19,885 nt of DNA from Enterobacteriaceae bacterium UBA3516 (GTDB lineage Bacteria > Pseudomonadota > Gammaproteobacteria > Enterobacterales > Enterobacteriaceae). A program made the translations under genes and the position numbers. The stretch spans positions 1 to 19,885 of the forward strand of contig DFPL01000134.1 of assembly GCA_002377245.1 (NCBI GenBank), given 5' to 3'. The notes beneath the pieces are model-generated. The model saw only the letters and a program-made list of their open reading frames with translations. It was not told the origin of the DNA and did not search any database. Shown here one piece after another: positions 7,097 to 14,268 of this stretch; position 1 is the first letter of the stretch, and every line of letters begins with the position of its first letter.

Positions 7097-8444
7097 CCCT
7101 TCTCTCACGCTGCGGTTGACGGTGATTTTCACGCTAATTATGGCGATGGCCTGCGGGGGCATCAGCCTGATTTTGTATAACGCGTTACGGCACGAACTGG
7201 TGTGGCGCGACGATCAAACCCTGATCAACCGGGCTGCCCAGCTACGGCAACTGCTTGAAGATGGCGCGCACCCCAGCGCGCTGCCGCTCTACTTTAATCG
7301 CATGGTGGATACCCGGCAGGATATTCTCACCATCCGCGCGCAGCACGAACAAAATATCAGTATTAATCATACCGGTATCACTCTGCCCGCCCTTTCCCCC
7401 TTGCCGGTGAATAGCCCGCCGACTGCACAACAACTTTACCGCTGGACCAGTGCGGACGAGATGGACGCCTCCGCGCTAAGCCTGCAGGCTAACTCGCCAG
7501 CCGGAACGGTGACGATTACCCTTGCCCGCGTCGCACGGGAGCGCGCAGTGATGCTGGAGCGCTATCGCCAGCAAAGCATTCTGGTATCACTGGCCGCCAT
7601 TTTGTTCAGTGCGGCCATCAGCCCGCTTCTTATACGCAGAGGGCTGCGCGCCATAGGGCGCTTAAGTCAGGTCATGGCAGAAACGGGCAGTGACAGATTA
7701 ACGCGCCCGGAGCCCCTTCCGCCCCTGCCGCGTGAGCTGCTTCCGCTGGGGGAGGCGCTCACGACTATGCGCCAGAGTCTCGCGACAGATTTTCTCCGCC
7801 TCACCCAGTTTGCCGACGATCTGGCGCATGAGATACGCACGCCGCTTAATGTTTTGCTGGGGCAGAATCAGGTTGCCCTGAGCCAGGTGCGCTCGACGGC
7901 GGAATACCAGAGCCTGCTGGAGGGGAATATTGAGGAGCTGGAGGGGTTATCACGCCTGATAGAAAACATTCTCTTCCTCGCCCGCGCCGCGCATAACAAT
8001 GTCAAACTTCACAAAGCGCGCGTGGTCCTGCACGACACGCTGGAAACGTTGGTCGACTTTCTTGAACCCGTGGCGGAAGAAAAGGCAATCACCCTTGCGC
8101 TCAGTGCGACGGGCACCGTCACCGTCGATAACCTGCTGTTCCAGCGGGCCATGACTAACCTGCTGACCAATGCCATTCGCTATTCCCCTGATCGGTCAAC
8201 GATAAGCGTCAGCACGTCGCATGACGGCGACCATGTCGACATTACGGTTGCCAATCCAGGCGAGGCGCTGGCCGAACCTGAAAAGGTGTTCGAGCGATTC
8301 TGGCGTGGCGATAATGTTCGCCATACTGCCGGCAGTGGGTTGGGACTCTCGCTGGTGAGCGCCATCGCCGCTTTACACGGTGGCAATGCGTATTACCGTT
8401 ATGAACGTGGGCAGCACGTTTTCGGCTTACGGCTGCGTGCCTGA
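7089..8444 (+). CDS. hprS: Sensor histidine kinase HprS (YedV)
   Basis: A 451-residue inner-membrane kinase partnered with HprR. TM1 is at about 10-31, a periplasmic loop at 32-160, and TM2 at 163-181 ending SPLLIRRGL. Then come HAMP, the H-box with phospho-His247 (FADDLAHEIRTPLN), the N-box with Asn361, the F-box FERFWRG (401-407) and the G-box GSGLGLSL (415-422). Periplasmic Met72 and Met155 are present, the latter aligning with E. coli Met153. The only cysteine is Cys22: E. coli Cys165 and Cys172 in TM2 align with Ser167 and Ser174, as far as the E. coli sequence is recalled correctly. It is translationally coupled to hprR. Confidence 0.95.
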   Translation: MYSPSLTLRLTVIFTLIMAMACGGISLILYNALRHELVWRDDQTLINRAAQLRQLLEDGAHPSALPLYFNRMVDTRQDILTIRAQHEQNISINHTGITLPALSPLPVNSPPTAQQLYRWTSADEMDASALSLQANSPAGTVTITLARVARERAVMLERYRQQSILVSLAAILFSAAISPLLIRRGLRAIGRLSQVMAETGSDRLTRPEPLPPLPRELLPLGEALTTMRQSLATDFLRLTQFADDLAHEIRTPLNVLLGQNQVALSQVRSTAEYQSLLEGNIEELEGLSRLIENILFLARAAHNNVKLHKARVVLHDTLETLVDFLEPVAEEKAITLALSATGTVTVDNLLFQRAMTNLLTNAIRYSPDRSTISVSTSHDGDHVDITVANPGEALAEPEKVFERFWRGDNVRHTAGSGLGLSLVSAIAALHGGNAYYRYERGQHVFGLRLRA

Positions 8445-8476
8445 ACAAGGCCCAGCGCTCATCAAGGCAAGACCCG

Positions 8477-9271
8477 TTAGCGTGGGTCGGATTTACGCTC
8501 GGCAAAATAGTGCGCGGGTGTGCTGCCCATCGCTTTACTGAACATGGTGATAAAGGCATTCACGGACTCATAACCCAGTTTTGCCGCCACGTTTTGTACC
8601 GAAACGCCACTCGCCAGCTCCTGGAGCGCGATGATTAAATGGAGCTGTTGACGCCATTTACCAAAGGTCAGCCCCGTTTCCCGAAGCATCAACCGTGCTA
8701 ATGAACGTTCACTGAACGCCAGTCGTTTCGCCCACGTTTTAAACGTACTCCGATCGTCAGGGTGAGAGACCAGCGCCTCGGCCATGGCGCGTATTTTAGG
8801 GTGAGAGGAGACCGGCAGGCTGAGTTTCTGCTGCGGCATGGTGGCGAGTTCGTCAAGCGTCACCCGGGTGAGCCTTGCAGCATGGCTATCTGCCGCGAAC
8901 GCCACGCCCTCGTGGGTCAAGCGGTCGACTAACTCTTTAATCAGCCGGGAAATCGCCAGCGTACAACAGCGCGGAGGGAGCGCTGCCGCGCCAGGCTCGA
9001 TGAAAAGATAGTTCAGGTGCGCGTTCCAGGTGGCTTTGGCGCTGTGCGGTATCCCGCCGGGGATCCACATGGCGCAGTCGGGGGGGACGATCCAGATATC
9101 ATTTTCTGCGCGACAGATTACCGCGCCGTACAGCGCAATAATCAACTGCCCTTTCCGGTGCGTATGTACCGGCACCTCTGAGGCGTAATCGCCAAAATCC
9201 AGATGCCGGGCAACAGCCGGGCAATCCGTGGTGTCCGGGTCGAACAAGGTTGTGGCAAACGATGAGGTCAT
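8477..9271 (-). CDS. AraC-family regulator with N-terminal cupin domain (NimR-like)
   Basis: A 264-residue regulator. The N-terminal cupin half has the sugar/metal-cupin pattern HTHRKGQL (36-43) and IWIVPPDCAMWIPGGIPH near residue 60-77. This architecture is shared with E. coli NimR (YeaM), which represses an exporter gene. The C-terminal AraC domain (about 165-258) includes FSERSLARLMLRETGLTFGKW and VQNVAAKLGYESVNAFITMF, ending STPAHYF. It diverges from the FUSC/DUF1656/HlyD efflux operon, its likely target, and a tandem direct repeat in the gap is a candidate site. The inducer is unknown. Convergent with hprS, with 32 bp between. Confidence 0.88.
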   Translation of the reverse strand: MTSSFATTLFDPDTTDCPAVARHLDFGDYASEVPVHTHRKGQLIIALYGAVICRAENDIWIVPPDCAMWIPGGIPHSAKATWNAHLNYLFIEPGAAALPPRCCTLAISRLIKELVDRLTHEGVAFAADSHAARLTRVTLDELATMPQQKLSLPVSSHPKIRAMAEALVSHPDDRSTFKTWAKRLAFSERSLARLMLRETGLTFGKWRQQLHLIIALQELASGVSVQNVAAKLGYESVNAFITMFSKAMGSTPAHYFAERKSDPR

Positions 9272-9275
9272 GAAA

Positions 9276-9315
9276 TTGGCAACATTTAGGTATTTTTTGA
9301 CAGCATAGGGTATTT
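9276..9315. promoter_or_regulatory. Tandem direct repeat, AraC-type operator candidate
   Basis: TTGGCAACATTTAGGTATTT (9276-9295) is repeated as TTGACAGCATAGGGTATTT (9297-9315), with the shared TTGRCARCAT parts 21 bp apart and the GGTATTT parts 20 bp apart, about two helical turns. AraC-family dimers typically bind such direct repeats. It lies just upstream of the cupin-AraC gene and 33 bp before the efflux operon. The second copy contains a perfect TTGACA, but no good -10 follows at 17 bp. Confidence 0.6.
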
Positions 9316-9348
9316 AATGGCGTTCGCAAGCCGGTAATAATCCCCGGC

Positions 9349-11376
9349 ATGAACAATATTCTCCCCCTGAAGACCCTTTTCAGGCGCACGCTCGGCGCCC
9401 CTGCGTTGCTGAGTGACGCCAGCGCCTTGCTCTATGCTGCCCGCAGCTTTGCGGCCGCGATGCTGGCGTATTACATCGCGCTGTCTATCGGTCTCGACAG
9501 GCCCTCGTGGGCAATCATCACCGTTTACATCGTGTCGCAAACCTCGGTGGGTGCATCGCTCAGCAGAAGCCTCTATCGCCTGTCGGGTACGCTTGTGGGC
9601 GCAGCGGCGACGGTGTGGATTGTGCCCACGTTTGCCAATATGCCTGTCGTGTGCAGCGTGATGCTGACCGGGTGGATCTGCTTGTGCCTCTGGCTGTCAC
9701 TGCTGGAACGTACCCCGCGAGCCTATGCCTTCGTCCTGGCCGGTTACACCGCAAGCCTGATTGGTTTTCCGGCGGTGGCGGACCCAGGCGCAATTTTTAG
9801 CACCGCCATCGTCAGGGTACAGGAGGTGGTGATTGGGATTTTCTGTGCCGGGCTCATTCACAGGTATGTTTTACCCGCGCGGATCTCAGGGGCCTTTAAC
9901 AGCAAGTTATCGCAGGTGCTACAAGCAGAACGCCAGCGAATAGCCGATACGTTAGCAGGCAAATCCCACAGCGCGTCTGAAGACCTCCATCAGGCGCTGG
10001 CGCTGCAGTTTTTACAGGGCATAAGCCACCATATTCCTTATGACTTTGCCCTCTCGGTGCCCGTTCGACAGGCCAGAAAAGCCATTCATGACAGGCTGGC
10101 GCGGCTGGTGATGGTGAACGGTGAACTGCGCGATCGGCTGGCGATGATTGGCGCGATGCCCGCCGAGTTACGCGTGTTCCTGGAGGACGTGCAGGCCTGG
10201 CTTACCGGTGGGGATGAACATACGCGAAAAACCGGCGCAGAGGCGTTGATCAAACGCAGCGAGCAGCTTATGCCGCACGACGCGCAGCCCCGGATGTTCG
10301 AAGACAGGCTACGGGCAAGCCTGGTGCGGCATCTGACAGAGGCTCTGCTTCTGCTGCAAGAGTGTGAGCGCCTCTCCTTCGCCATACGGCATGCCAAACC
10401 GACCCCCTTGCAGGCGGAGAATAAGGGCGCGAAAGGCTATGTATTTCATCGCGATCCGCTTACCGCTGCCCGCACCGCTCTCGGGGCTTTCACCATCATC
10501 ATGAGCGGTTGCCTGGCATGGATTTATTCCGCCTGGTCCGACGGTAGCACGGCAGTGTCGATACTCGGGGTCTGCTGTACGCTGTTTGGCAGTTTCGATA
10601 CGCCGGCTCCGCATATTGTGAAATACATCATCGGCTCCTTGTGGGGGGTGGTGATAAGCCTGCTGTACAGCTTTGCCCTGCTTCCACAAATCAGCGATTT
10701 CCCGGTTCTGGTTGCGGTCCTCGCGCCGGTGTATCTGTTGGCCGGGTCGCTACAGGCCAGACCGCCCACCACCTTTATGGCGATGGGGATAACGCTCACC
10801 CTCCCGGTGCTGTGCGAGTTAGGTGCGCACTACAGCGGCGACTTTGCCGCGGCGTTAAACACCGCGATTGCGCTCTTCACCGCTACCGGCTTTGCGGTGC
10901 TCAGCATGAGTATGCTGCAAACCGTGCAAGCGGACGCAGGAATAAAGCGTTTGCTGGCGATAAGCCAACGCGATATCCGCCGCAGTGTGAAAGGCATCTG
11001 GAACCCCGATGAAACGCACTGGACAAATTTGATGATCGACAGAAGCGCGCTGTTGCTACCGCGCGTGCAGCGCAGCAGGCCATCCTCCGCGCAGGCCCTT
11101 GATGCGATGTTGCACGCGCTGCGCATCGGCTTGTGCATCATGCGCCTGCGTCGCTGTTATTCACAGGCGAGGCGAGAAATGCCTCCGGCGATGCAGCAAC
11201 TGCTTAACCTACTGATCGATCCTGCCGACAGCCACGCCGTGCGCGAAAAGTTAACCGCCATGATCAACGCGGGTTTACCTGTGCAGGATGCCTTCACGCA
11301 GCAGGTCGTCGACAGGTTGGTTGATCTGCACTGTGTTTTACGCGTTCAGCAAAAGGAGGAGAGGAATGTTGAATGA
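9349..11376 (+). CDS. FUSC-family efflux protein (AaeB-like)
   Basis: A 675-residue inner-membrane protein, close to the about 655 of E. coli AaeB. It shows the duplicated FUSC layout: a hydrophobic block at about 27-175 with the signature LDRPSWAIITVYIVSQTSVGAS, a helical cytoplasmic part (176-365), a second hydrophobic block (about 370-525) and a cytoplasmic tail. AaeB-type pumps with an HlyD partner export aromatic carboxylic acids; fusaric acid resistance proteins belong here too. The actual substrate is unknown. No clear Shine-Dalgarno precedes ATG 9349; a small hairpin abuts it. The 3' end overlaps the DUF1656 gene by 11 bp, so the three genes form one operon. Confidence 0.88.
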   Translation: MNNILPLKTLFRRTLGAPALLSDASALLYAARSFAAAMLAYYIALSIGLDRPSWAIITVYIVSQTSVGASLSRSLYRLSGTLVGAAATVWIVPTFANMPVVCSVMLTGWICLCLWLSLLERTPRAYAFVLAGYTASLIGFPAVADPGAIFSTAIVRVQEVVIGIFCAGLIHRYVLPARISGAFNSKLSQVLQAERQRIADTLAGKSHSASEDLHQALALQFLQGISHHIPYDFALSVPVRQARKAIHDRLARLVMVNGELRDRLAMIGAMPAELRVFLEDVQAWLTGGDEHTRKTGAEALIKRSEQLMPHDAQPRMFEDRLRASLVRHLTEALLLLQECERLSFAIRHAKPTPLQAENKGAKGYVFHRDPLTAARTALGAFTIIMSGCLAWIYSAWSDGSTAVSILGVCCTLFGSFDTPAPHIVKYIIGSLWGVVISLLYSFALLPQISDFPVLVAVLAPVYLLAGSLQARPPTTFMAMGITLTLPVLCELGAHYSGDFAAALNTAIALFTATGFAVLSMSMLQTVQADAGIKRLLAISQRDIRRSVKGIWNPDETHWTNLMIDRSALLLPRVQRSRPSSAQALDAMLHALRIGLCIMRLRRCYSQARREMPPAMQQLLNLLIDPADSHAVREKLTAMINAGLPVQDAFTQQVVDRLVDLHCVLRVQQKEERNVE

Positions 11377-11581
11377 TATGAATGTAGGCGGGGTCTTCAT
11401 CCCTGGTCTGTTGACGATCGCACTTATCAGCCTCGCCTGTACGCTGTTACTGGTGCCGCTTTTGTCTTGTAGCAAGCGCTTTTGCCGTTTGCCTTGTCGC
11501 CCGTTGATTGATTTTTCACTTTGTATCGTCATTTTTTACCTGCTCCTGCAGGCTCTGAACGCACTGGGGTTATTAGCATGA
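11366..11581 (+). CDS. DUF1656 small membrane protein (AaeX/YdhI-like)
   Basis: A 71-residue hydrophobic protein with two predicted membrane helices (about 12-32 and 46-66) and the pattern VGGVFIPGLL near the N-terminus that marks DUF1656. Such proteins, including AaeX and YdhI of E. coli, are encoded with FUSC and HlyD partners, but their role is not established. The start at 11366 has a very strong AAGGAGGAGAGG ribosome site inside the end of the FUSC gene; the longer in-frame extension to 11288 is rejected for that reason. Its stop overlaps the HlyD start (ATGA), indicating coupling. Confidence 0.88.
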   Translation: MLNDMNVGGVFIPGLLTIALISLACTLLLVPLLSCSKRFCRLPCRPLIDFSLCIVIFYLLLQALNALGLLA

Positions 11582-12441
11582 CGTCTTTTGTCTCTCTCCT
11601 GGGTCGCTATGCGCTGACCCTGAGCGCTGTGGCGCTGGCAAGTTTTACTGCTTTTATTATGTGGCAACATTACGCCCAGACGCCCTGGACGCGGGATGGC
11701 CGGGTGCGTGCGGATGTGGTGCAAATTGCGCCGGATGTGTCGGGTCCCGTGCAGGACGTGGCGGTTAAAGATAATCAGTGGGTTGAACGTGGCGACATTT
11801 TGTATTCGATCGATCCCCACTGGCTTAAGCTTGCGGTCCTCACGGCGCAGGCCGATGTTGACGCAAAACGCCATGAAATGCAGGCACGTCAGGACGCCGC
11901 CAGGCGACGAGCACAAATCAAGGGCATGATTTCCAGCGAAGATTTGCAGCAGACAGGCAGTGCGGCCAATGTGGCAGCCGCGAACTAGCAGGGCGCGCTC
12001 GTGGCCCTGCAACTGGCGCAACTTAATTTAGCGCATGCGACCGTGCGTGCTCCGGTCGCGGGCTATGTCACCCATCTTCGACTGCGTCCCGGTGACTATG
12101 CTACCGCCGGGGTGACCAAAGTGGCTATCGTGGATGCCAGCAGTTTTTGGGTAGTGGGCTATTTCGAAGAGACCAAACTGCGCCATATTCGTATCGGCAA
12201 TCGCGCGCGCATTGCGTTGATGGGGTTTGAGCCCGTTATCACCGGTCATGTTGAAAGTATCGGGCATGGCATTGGGGATGATAATGACGAAACGGGCGGT
12301 CTGGGTCTGCCGGATGTGAATCCCACATTTAGCTGGGTGCGGCTGGCTCAGCGCGTTCCGGTACGCATCCATATCGATAAACTCCCCGAAGGCGTTGAGC
12401 TAGTCGCAGGGCTGTCTGCCAGCGTGTCGGTCGTTCCCTGA
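11578..12441 (+). pseudogene. HlyD-family membrane fusion protein interrupted by in-frame TAG (AaeA-like)
   Basis: A periplasmic adaptor that would link the FUSC pump to an outer-membrane channel. Translation from ATG 11578 gives one N-terminal membrane helix (about 9-27), the first half of the lipoyl lobe (VQIAPDVSGPVQDVAVKDNQWVERGDILYSID, quoted here by its span 47-78) and part of the helical hairpin, then stops at TAG 11986-11988 after 136 residues. The same frame continues immediately as QGALVALQLAQLNLAHATV and a complete lipoyl/barrel half (VRAPVAGYVTHLRLRPGDYA to 12441). Read through, it would be 287 residues, normal for the family. A single substitution (from CAG or TGG) explains the stop. 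It could be a pseudogene, an amber-suppressed gene or a sequencing error. Confidence 0.88.
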
Positions 12442-12465
12442 GCCGTGCGGCATGCCACCCTGCGA

Positions 12466-13200
12466 TTAATGCATAACAGGGTGTAGCGAGACAGAATACC
12501 CCTGCTCCAGCCACTGCGCGTATTGCTGCTGCTGTTGGAAGGACAATTTTTTACCCGTCCATAAAAAAATATGCTGTTCGGGAAAAAGCTCCGGGCGGGG
12601 GTGTTCAAAACTGTCCTTCAACATAAAGATATTCCAGCCCTGATAGGTTAAGCGGCATGCTTCAAGCCACAGGCCGGTCATATCATCTATTCCCCAGCCA
12701 ATCAGTAATGCTTCCTTTCCGGCCTTTTTACGCGCATCACTGATGCTGCGTGCAGCAAAATGAACCAGGGTCCCATCGAGGTAGCTGCAAATATGGCGAT
12801 TGAGACCCGGTTGCGTCCTGAGCCTTTTTCGAAGAGGAATAAAGATATTATCGATCAGGGTTTCCATGGAGAATTCCCGTCTGAGCGATATTAATGCCTC
12901 ACTCAATTTCGCCGGTTTAATCTCCAGGACAACTTTTTTTAACGCTTCCTGGCGTAACTGCCAGTCATCCAGCATATCGTTGCGGTCGTCGATTAATTCC
13001 CGCACACGGCTTACCGCAATACCACTGTCAATCAGGCGTTTTATTTCTTCGATACGCGAGAGGTCATGTTCGTCAAATTGTCGGTGCCCGCCTTCCGTGC
13101 GTTTTGGGCTGAGCAAACCATAACGACGTTGCCATGCACGCAGAGTAACCGGATGTATACCGCATTTTTCGGCTACTTCACCGATAGTTAAGTAAACCAT
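12466..13200 (-). CDS. MerR-family regulator of the MlrA/BluR type
   Basis: A 244-residue regulator, matching BluR and MlrA (243 each). The N-terminal MerR winged helix (1-70) contains YLTIGEVAEKCGIHPVTL and RAWQRRYGLLSPKRTEGGHR, diagnostic for the MlrA/CarA subgroup. The C-terminal domain is the helical/Rossmann-like part (FIPLRKRL, GKEALLIGWG, PRPELFPEQ) without the histidine motif for cobalamin. The start at 13200 is chosen over 13263 because GAGGAAGAA precedes it, and the upstream extension would overlap promoter half-sites. Divergence from ycgZ-like and ariR-like genes points to BluR, which in E. coli represses those genes and is relieved by the blue-light receptor BluF; no bluF lies here. 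MlrA-type function is the alternative. Confidence 0.85.
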   Translation of the reverse strand: MVYLTIGEVAEKCGIHPVTLRAWQRRYGLLSPKRTEGGHRQFDEHDLSRIEEIKRLIDSGIAVSRVRELIDDRNDMLDDWQLRQEALKKVVLEIKPAKLSEALISLRREFSMETLIDNIFIPLRKRLRTQPGLNRHICSYLDGTLVHFAARSISDARKKAGKEALLIGWGIDDMTGLWLEACRLTYQGWNIFMLKDSFEHPRPELFPEQHIFLWTGKKLSFQQQQQYAQWLEQGYSVSLHPVMH

Positions 13201-13255
13201 TTCTTCCTCAATTAAGGCCAGTAATGCCAGGGCCATACTTGTTAAGACAGCGTAT

Positions 13256-13283
13256 TTGTACATTTTTTTTAGATGTCGTACAA
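13256..13283. promoter_or_regulatory. TTGTACA half-sites at the MerR-type gene promoter
   Basis: TTGTACA (13256-13262) and CGTACAA (13277-13283) form an inverted repeat with one mismatch and a 14-bp spacer, 56-83 bp upstream of the regulator start on the minus strand. The half-site matches the TTGTACA/TGTACAA element recalled for E. coli MlrA sites. On the minus strand TTGTAC and TACAAA are separated by 17 bp and could double as -35 and -10, suggesting autoregulation. Confidence 0.5.
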
Positions 13284-13494
13284 GTTTGCTTTAGGGTTTA
13301 TCTGTATCATTGAGGCCTGGTTTAAGCACAAAAACTCTTTTTAAGCGGGGGTGGCTGGAATTCCCTCCAAGGGAAGAAAACTAAATAAAAACGATAAATA
13401 ACAAAAAGTTAAAACAAAACACCCATATTCATCCCTGCTAAAAATTCGCTTTCAGACCCTACCCCTGGCAGGTGCAATTTAAGATTAATCATTT
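13284..13494. other. AT-rich intergenic stretch between divergent genes
   Basis: Part of a 371-bp gene-free region (13201-13571) between the MerR-type regulator and the ycgZ-like gene. Apart from the two flanking half-site pairs and the forward promoter, I see a very AT-rich segment (about 13380-13425, rich in AAA and TAAA) that could bend DNA or bind nucleoid proteins such as H-NS, and no convincing small ORF. Confidence 0.4.
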
Positions 13495-13536
13495 TTGTAC
13501 AACTTTTTGTGTACAAGTTACGAAAACCTGTATAAC
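13495..13536 (+). promoter_or_regulatory. Operator and promoter for the ycgZ-like gene
   Basis: TTGTACA (13495-13501) and TGTACAA (13510-13516) are a perfect 7-bp inverted repeat with an 8-bp spacer. A -10 candidate TATAAC (13531-13536) follows; TTGTGT at 13507-13512 would be its -35 with an 18-bp spacer. The right half-site therefore covers the -35, fitting repression by the adjacent MerR-type protein. The E. coli ycgZ promoter is reported to be RpoS-dependent and BluR-repressed; a consensus -35 is likewise weak here. Confidence 0.55.
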
Positions 13537-13571
13537 TTACTCCGAAATCATTAACGAATGGATTGAAAAAA

Positions 13572-13823
13572 ATGAGAACGAGTTTGTCAGGTAAGGGTTC
13601 GGCGGACACTTTGTCGACCTGGTTTAGCAAAGCGACGCTTCCCTCTCAGCAGGAAACGCTGGGGCGCATCGTGGTAGACATTCTGCACAGCGGGAATGGC
13701 CTTTCGCGTCAGCTTATTTATGCAAAGCTGCTCACGCAATTTCATAAAGCAGAATCAGATGAGGCCAAACAACATTTCCAGACGTTGCTTAATCTGATGA
13801 TCAAGCCTGTCGATAACGCGTGA
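13572..13823 (+). CDS. ycgZ: YcgZ-like small connector protein
   Basis: An 83-residue protein resembling E. coli YcgZ through the stretch TWFSKATLPSQQETLGRIV, then the helical pattern LSRQLIYAKLLTQF and a C-terminal helix. YcgZ, YmgA and AriR are small proteins that in E. coli act through the Rcs phosphorelay to favour colanic acid and lower curli. ATG 13572 is preferred to the in-frame TTG at 13563 because both share the same context and ATG is the stronger codon; the Shine-Dalgarno is weak (GGA about 10 bases upstream). It is divergent from the BluR-like regulator and followed after 113 bp by the ariR-like gene; ymgA and ymgC equivalents are not seen. Confidence 0.8.
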   Translation: MRTSLSGKGSADTLSTWFSKATLPSQQETLGRIVVDILHSGNGLSRQLIYAKLLTQFHKAESDEAKQHFQTLLNLMIKPVDNA

Positions 13824-13936
13824 TTTAACAGCGTTTAAAATCGAGCTTTTCCCCGGTACGGTTTTATGCTGATTATCAGTCTGAGGCTGTTATGGAACTA
13901 TTCCGCAATAGATTTTGCACACATAGTGATTAAAAA

Positions 13937-14209
13937 ATGAATAACGTAGCCAGCGACCACGCCATTACCAGAAAAAAGAATAATGGATTTTTCGAGTATC
14001 TAACCCATTCTCCTTTTCTCTTTGAGGAAGAGTATGCATTGTTAGGCTCCATCACCAGAAGGCTTATTGCCTCAAATACCTTACTGACGAAAAAATATAT
14101 TGCCTTAGAGCTGATTCGGGAACTTGAAACGTCAGAAAATCACGTCAACGCCGATATTGTACGCACGACATTAGAAGTGGTTCTCGGTTACAGTGATAAT
14201 CCAAAATGA
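13937..14209 (+). CDS. ariR: AriR/YmgB-like biofilm and acid-resistance regulator
   Basis: A 90-residue protein of the YmgB family. The family-typical run LFEEEYALLGSITRRLIAS (about 27-45) is followed by NTLLTKKYIALELIRELETS and NADIVRTTLEVVLGYS, corresponding to the helices of the E. coli AriR dimer (88 residues). AriR connects the BluR/BluF system to the Rcs pathway and affects biofilm and acid resistance. It shares the orientation of the ycgZ-like gene and may be co-transcribed, although the 113-bp gap could hold its own promoter. No clear Shine-Dalgarno is seen. Its TGA stop lies inside the following terminator stem. It could equally be called ymgA-like; the similarity to AriR looked stronger. 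Confidence 0.82.
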   Translation: MNNVASDHAITRKKNNGFFEYLTHSPFLFEEEYALLGSITRRLIASNTLLTKKYIALELIRELETSENHVNADIVRTTLEVVLGYSDNPK

Positions 14210-14239
14210 GGCCCCACGCCGGGCTTCATTTTGTTTTTT
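14203..14239 (+). terminator. Rho-independent terminator after ariR-like gene
   Basis: AAAATGAGGCCC (14203-14214) pairs with GGGCTTCATTTT (14221-14232) over 12 bp with one G-T pair and a 6-base loop, followed by GTTTTTT. The upstream arm includes the last codon and the stop (TGA 14207-14209). The A-rich left side could also let it act for minus-strand transcripts. Confidence 0.9.
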
Positions 14240-14268
14240 CGGTGAAGCAATAGATCCGAACAGGTGGG

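Noticed and set aside
10086..10689. Two overlapping minus-strand frames inside the FUSC gene
   Set aside because: Cysteine/serine/arginine-rich shadow translations opposite a well-supported membrane protein.
12001..12441. Second half of the HlyD gene as an independent gene starting at GTG 12001
   Set aside because: There is no ribosome site before it, it begins in the middle of the HlyD helical hairpin, and it is in exact frame with the upstream half, so an interrupted single gene explains it better.
13201..13263. Upstream start at 13263 for the MerR-type regulator
   Set aside because: ATG 13200 has GAGGAAGAA before it and gives the canonical family length; the extension would begin within a promoter half-site.
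13869..13879. CTGATTATCAG near-palindrome between the ycgZ-like and ariR-like genes
   Set aside because: Short and AT-rich with no matching second copy; not enough to call an operator.
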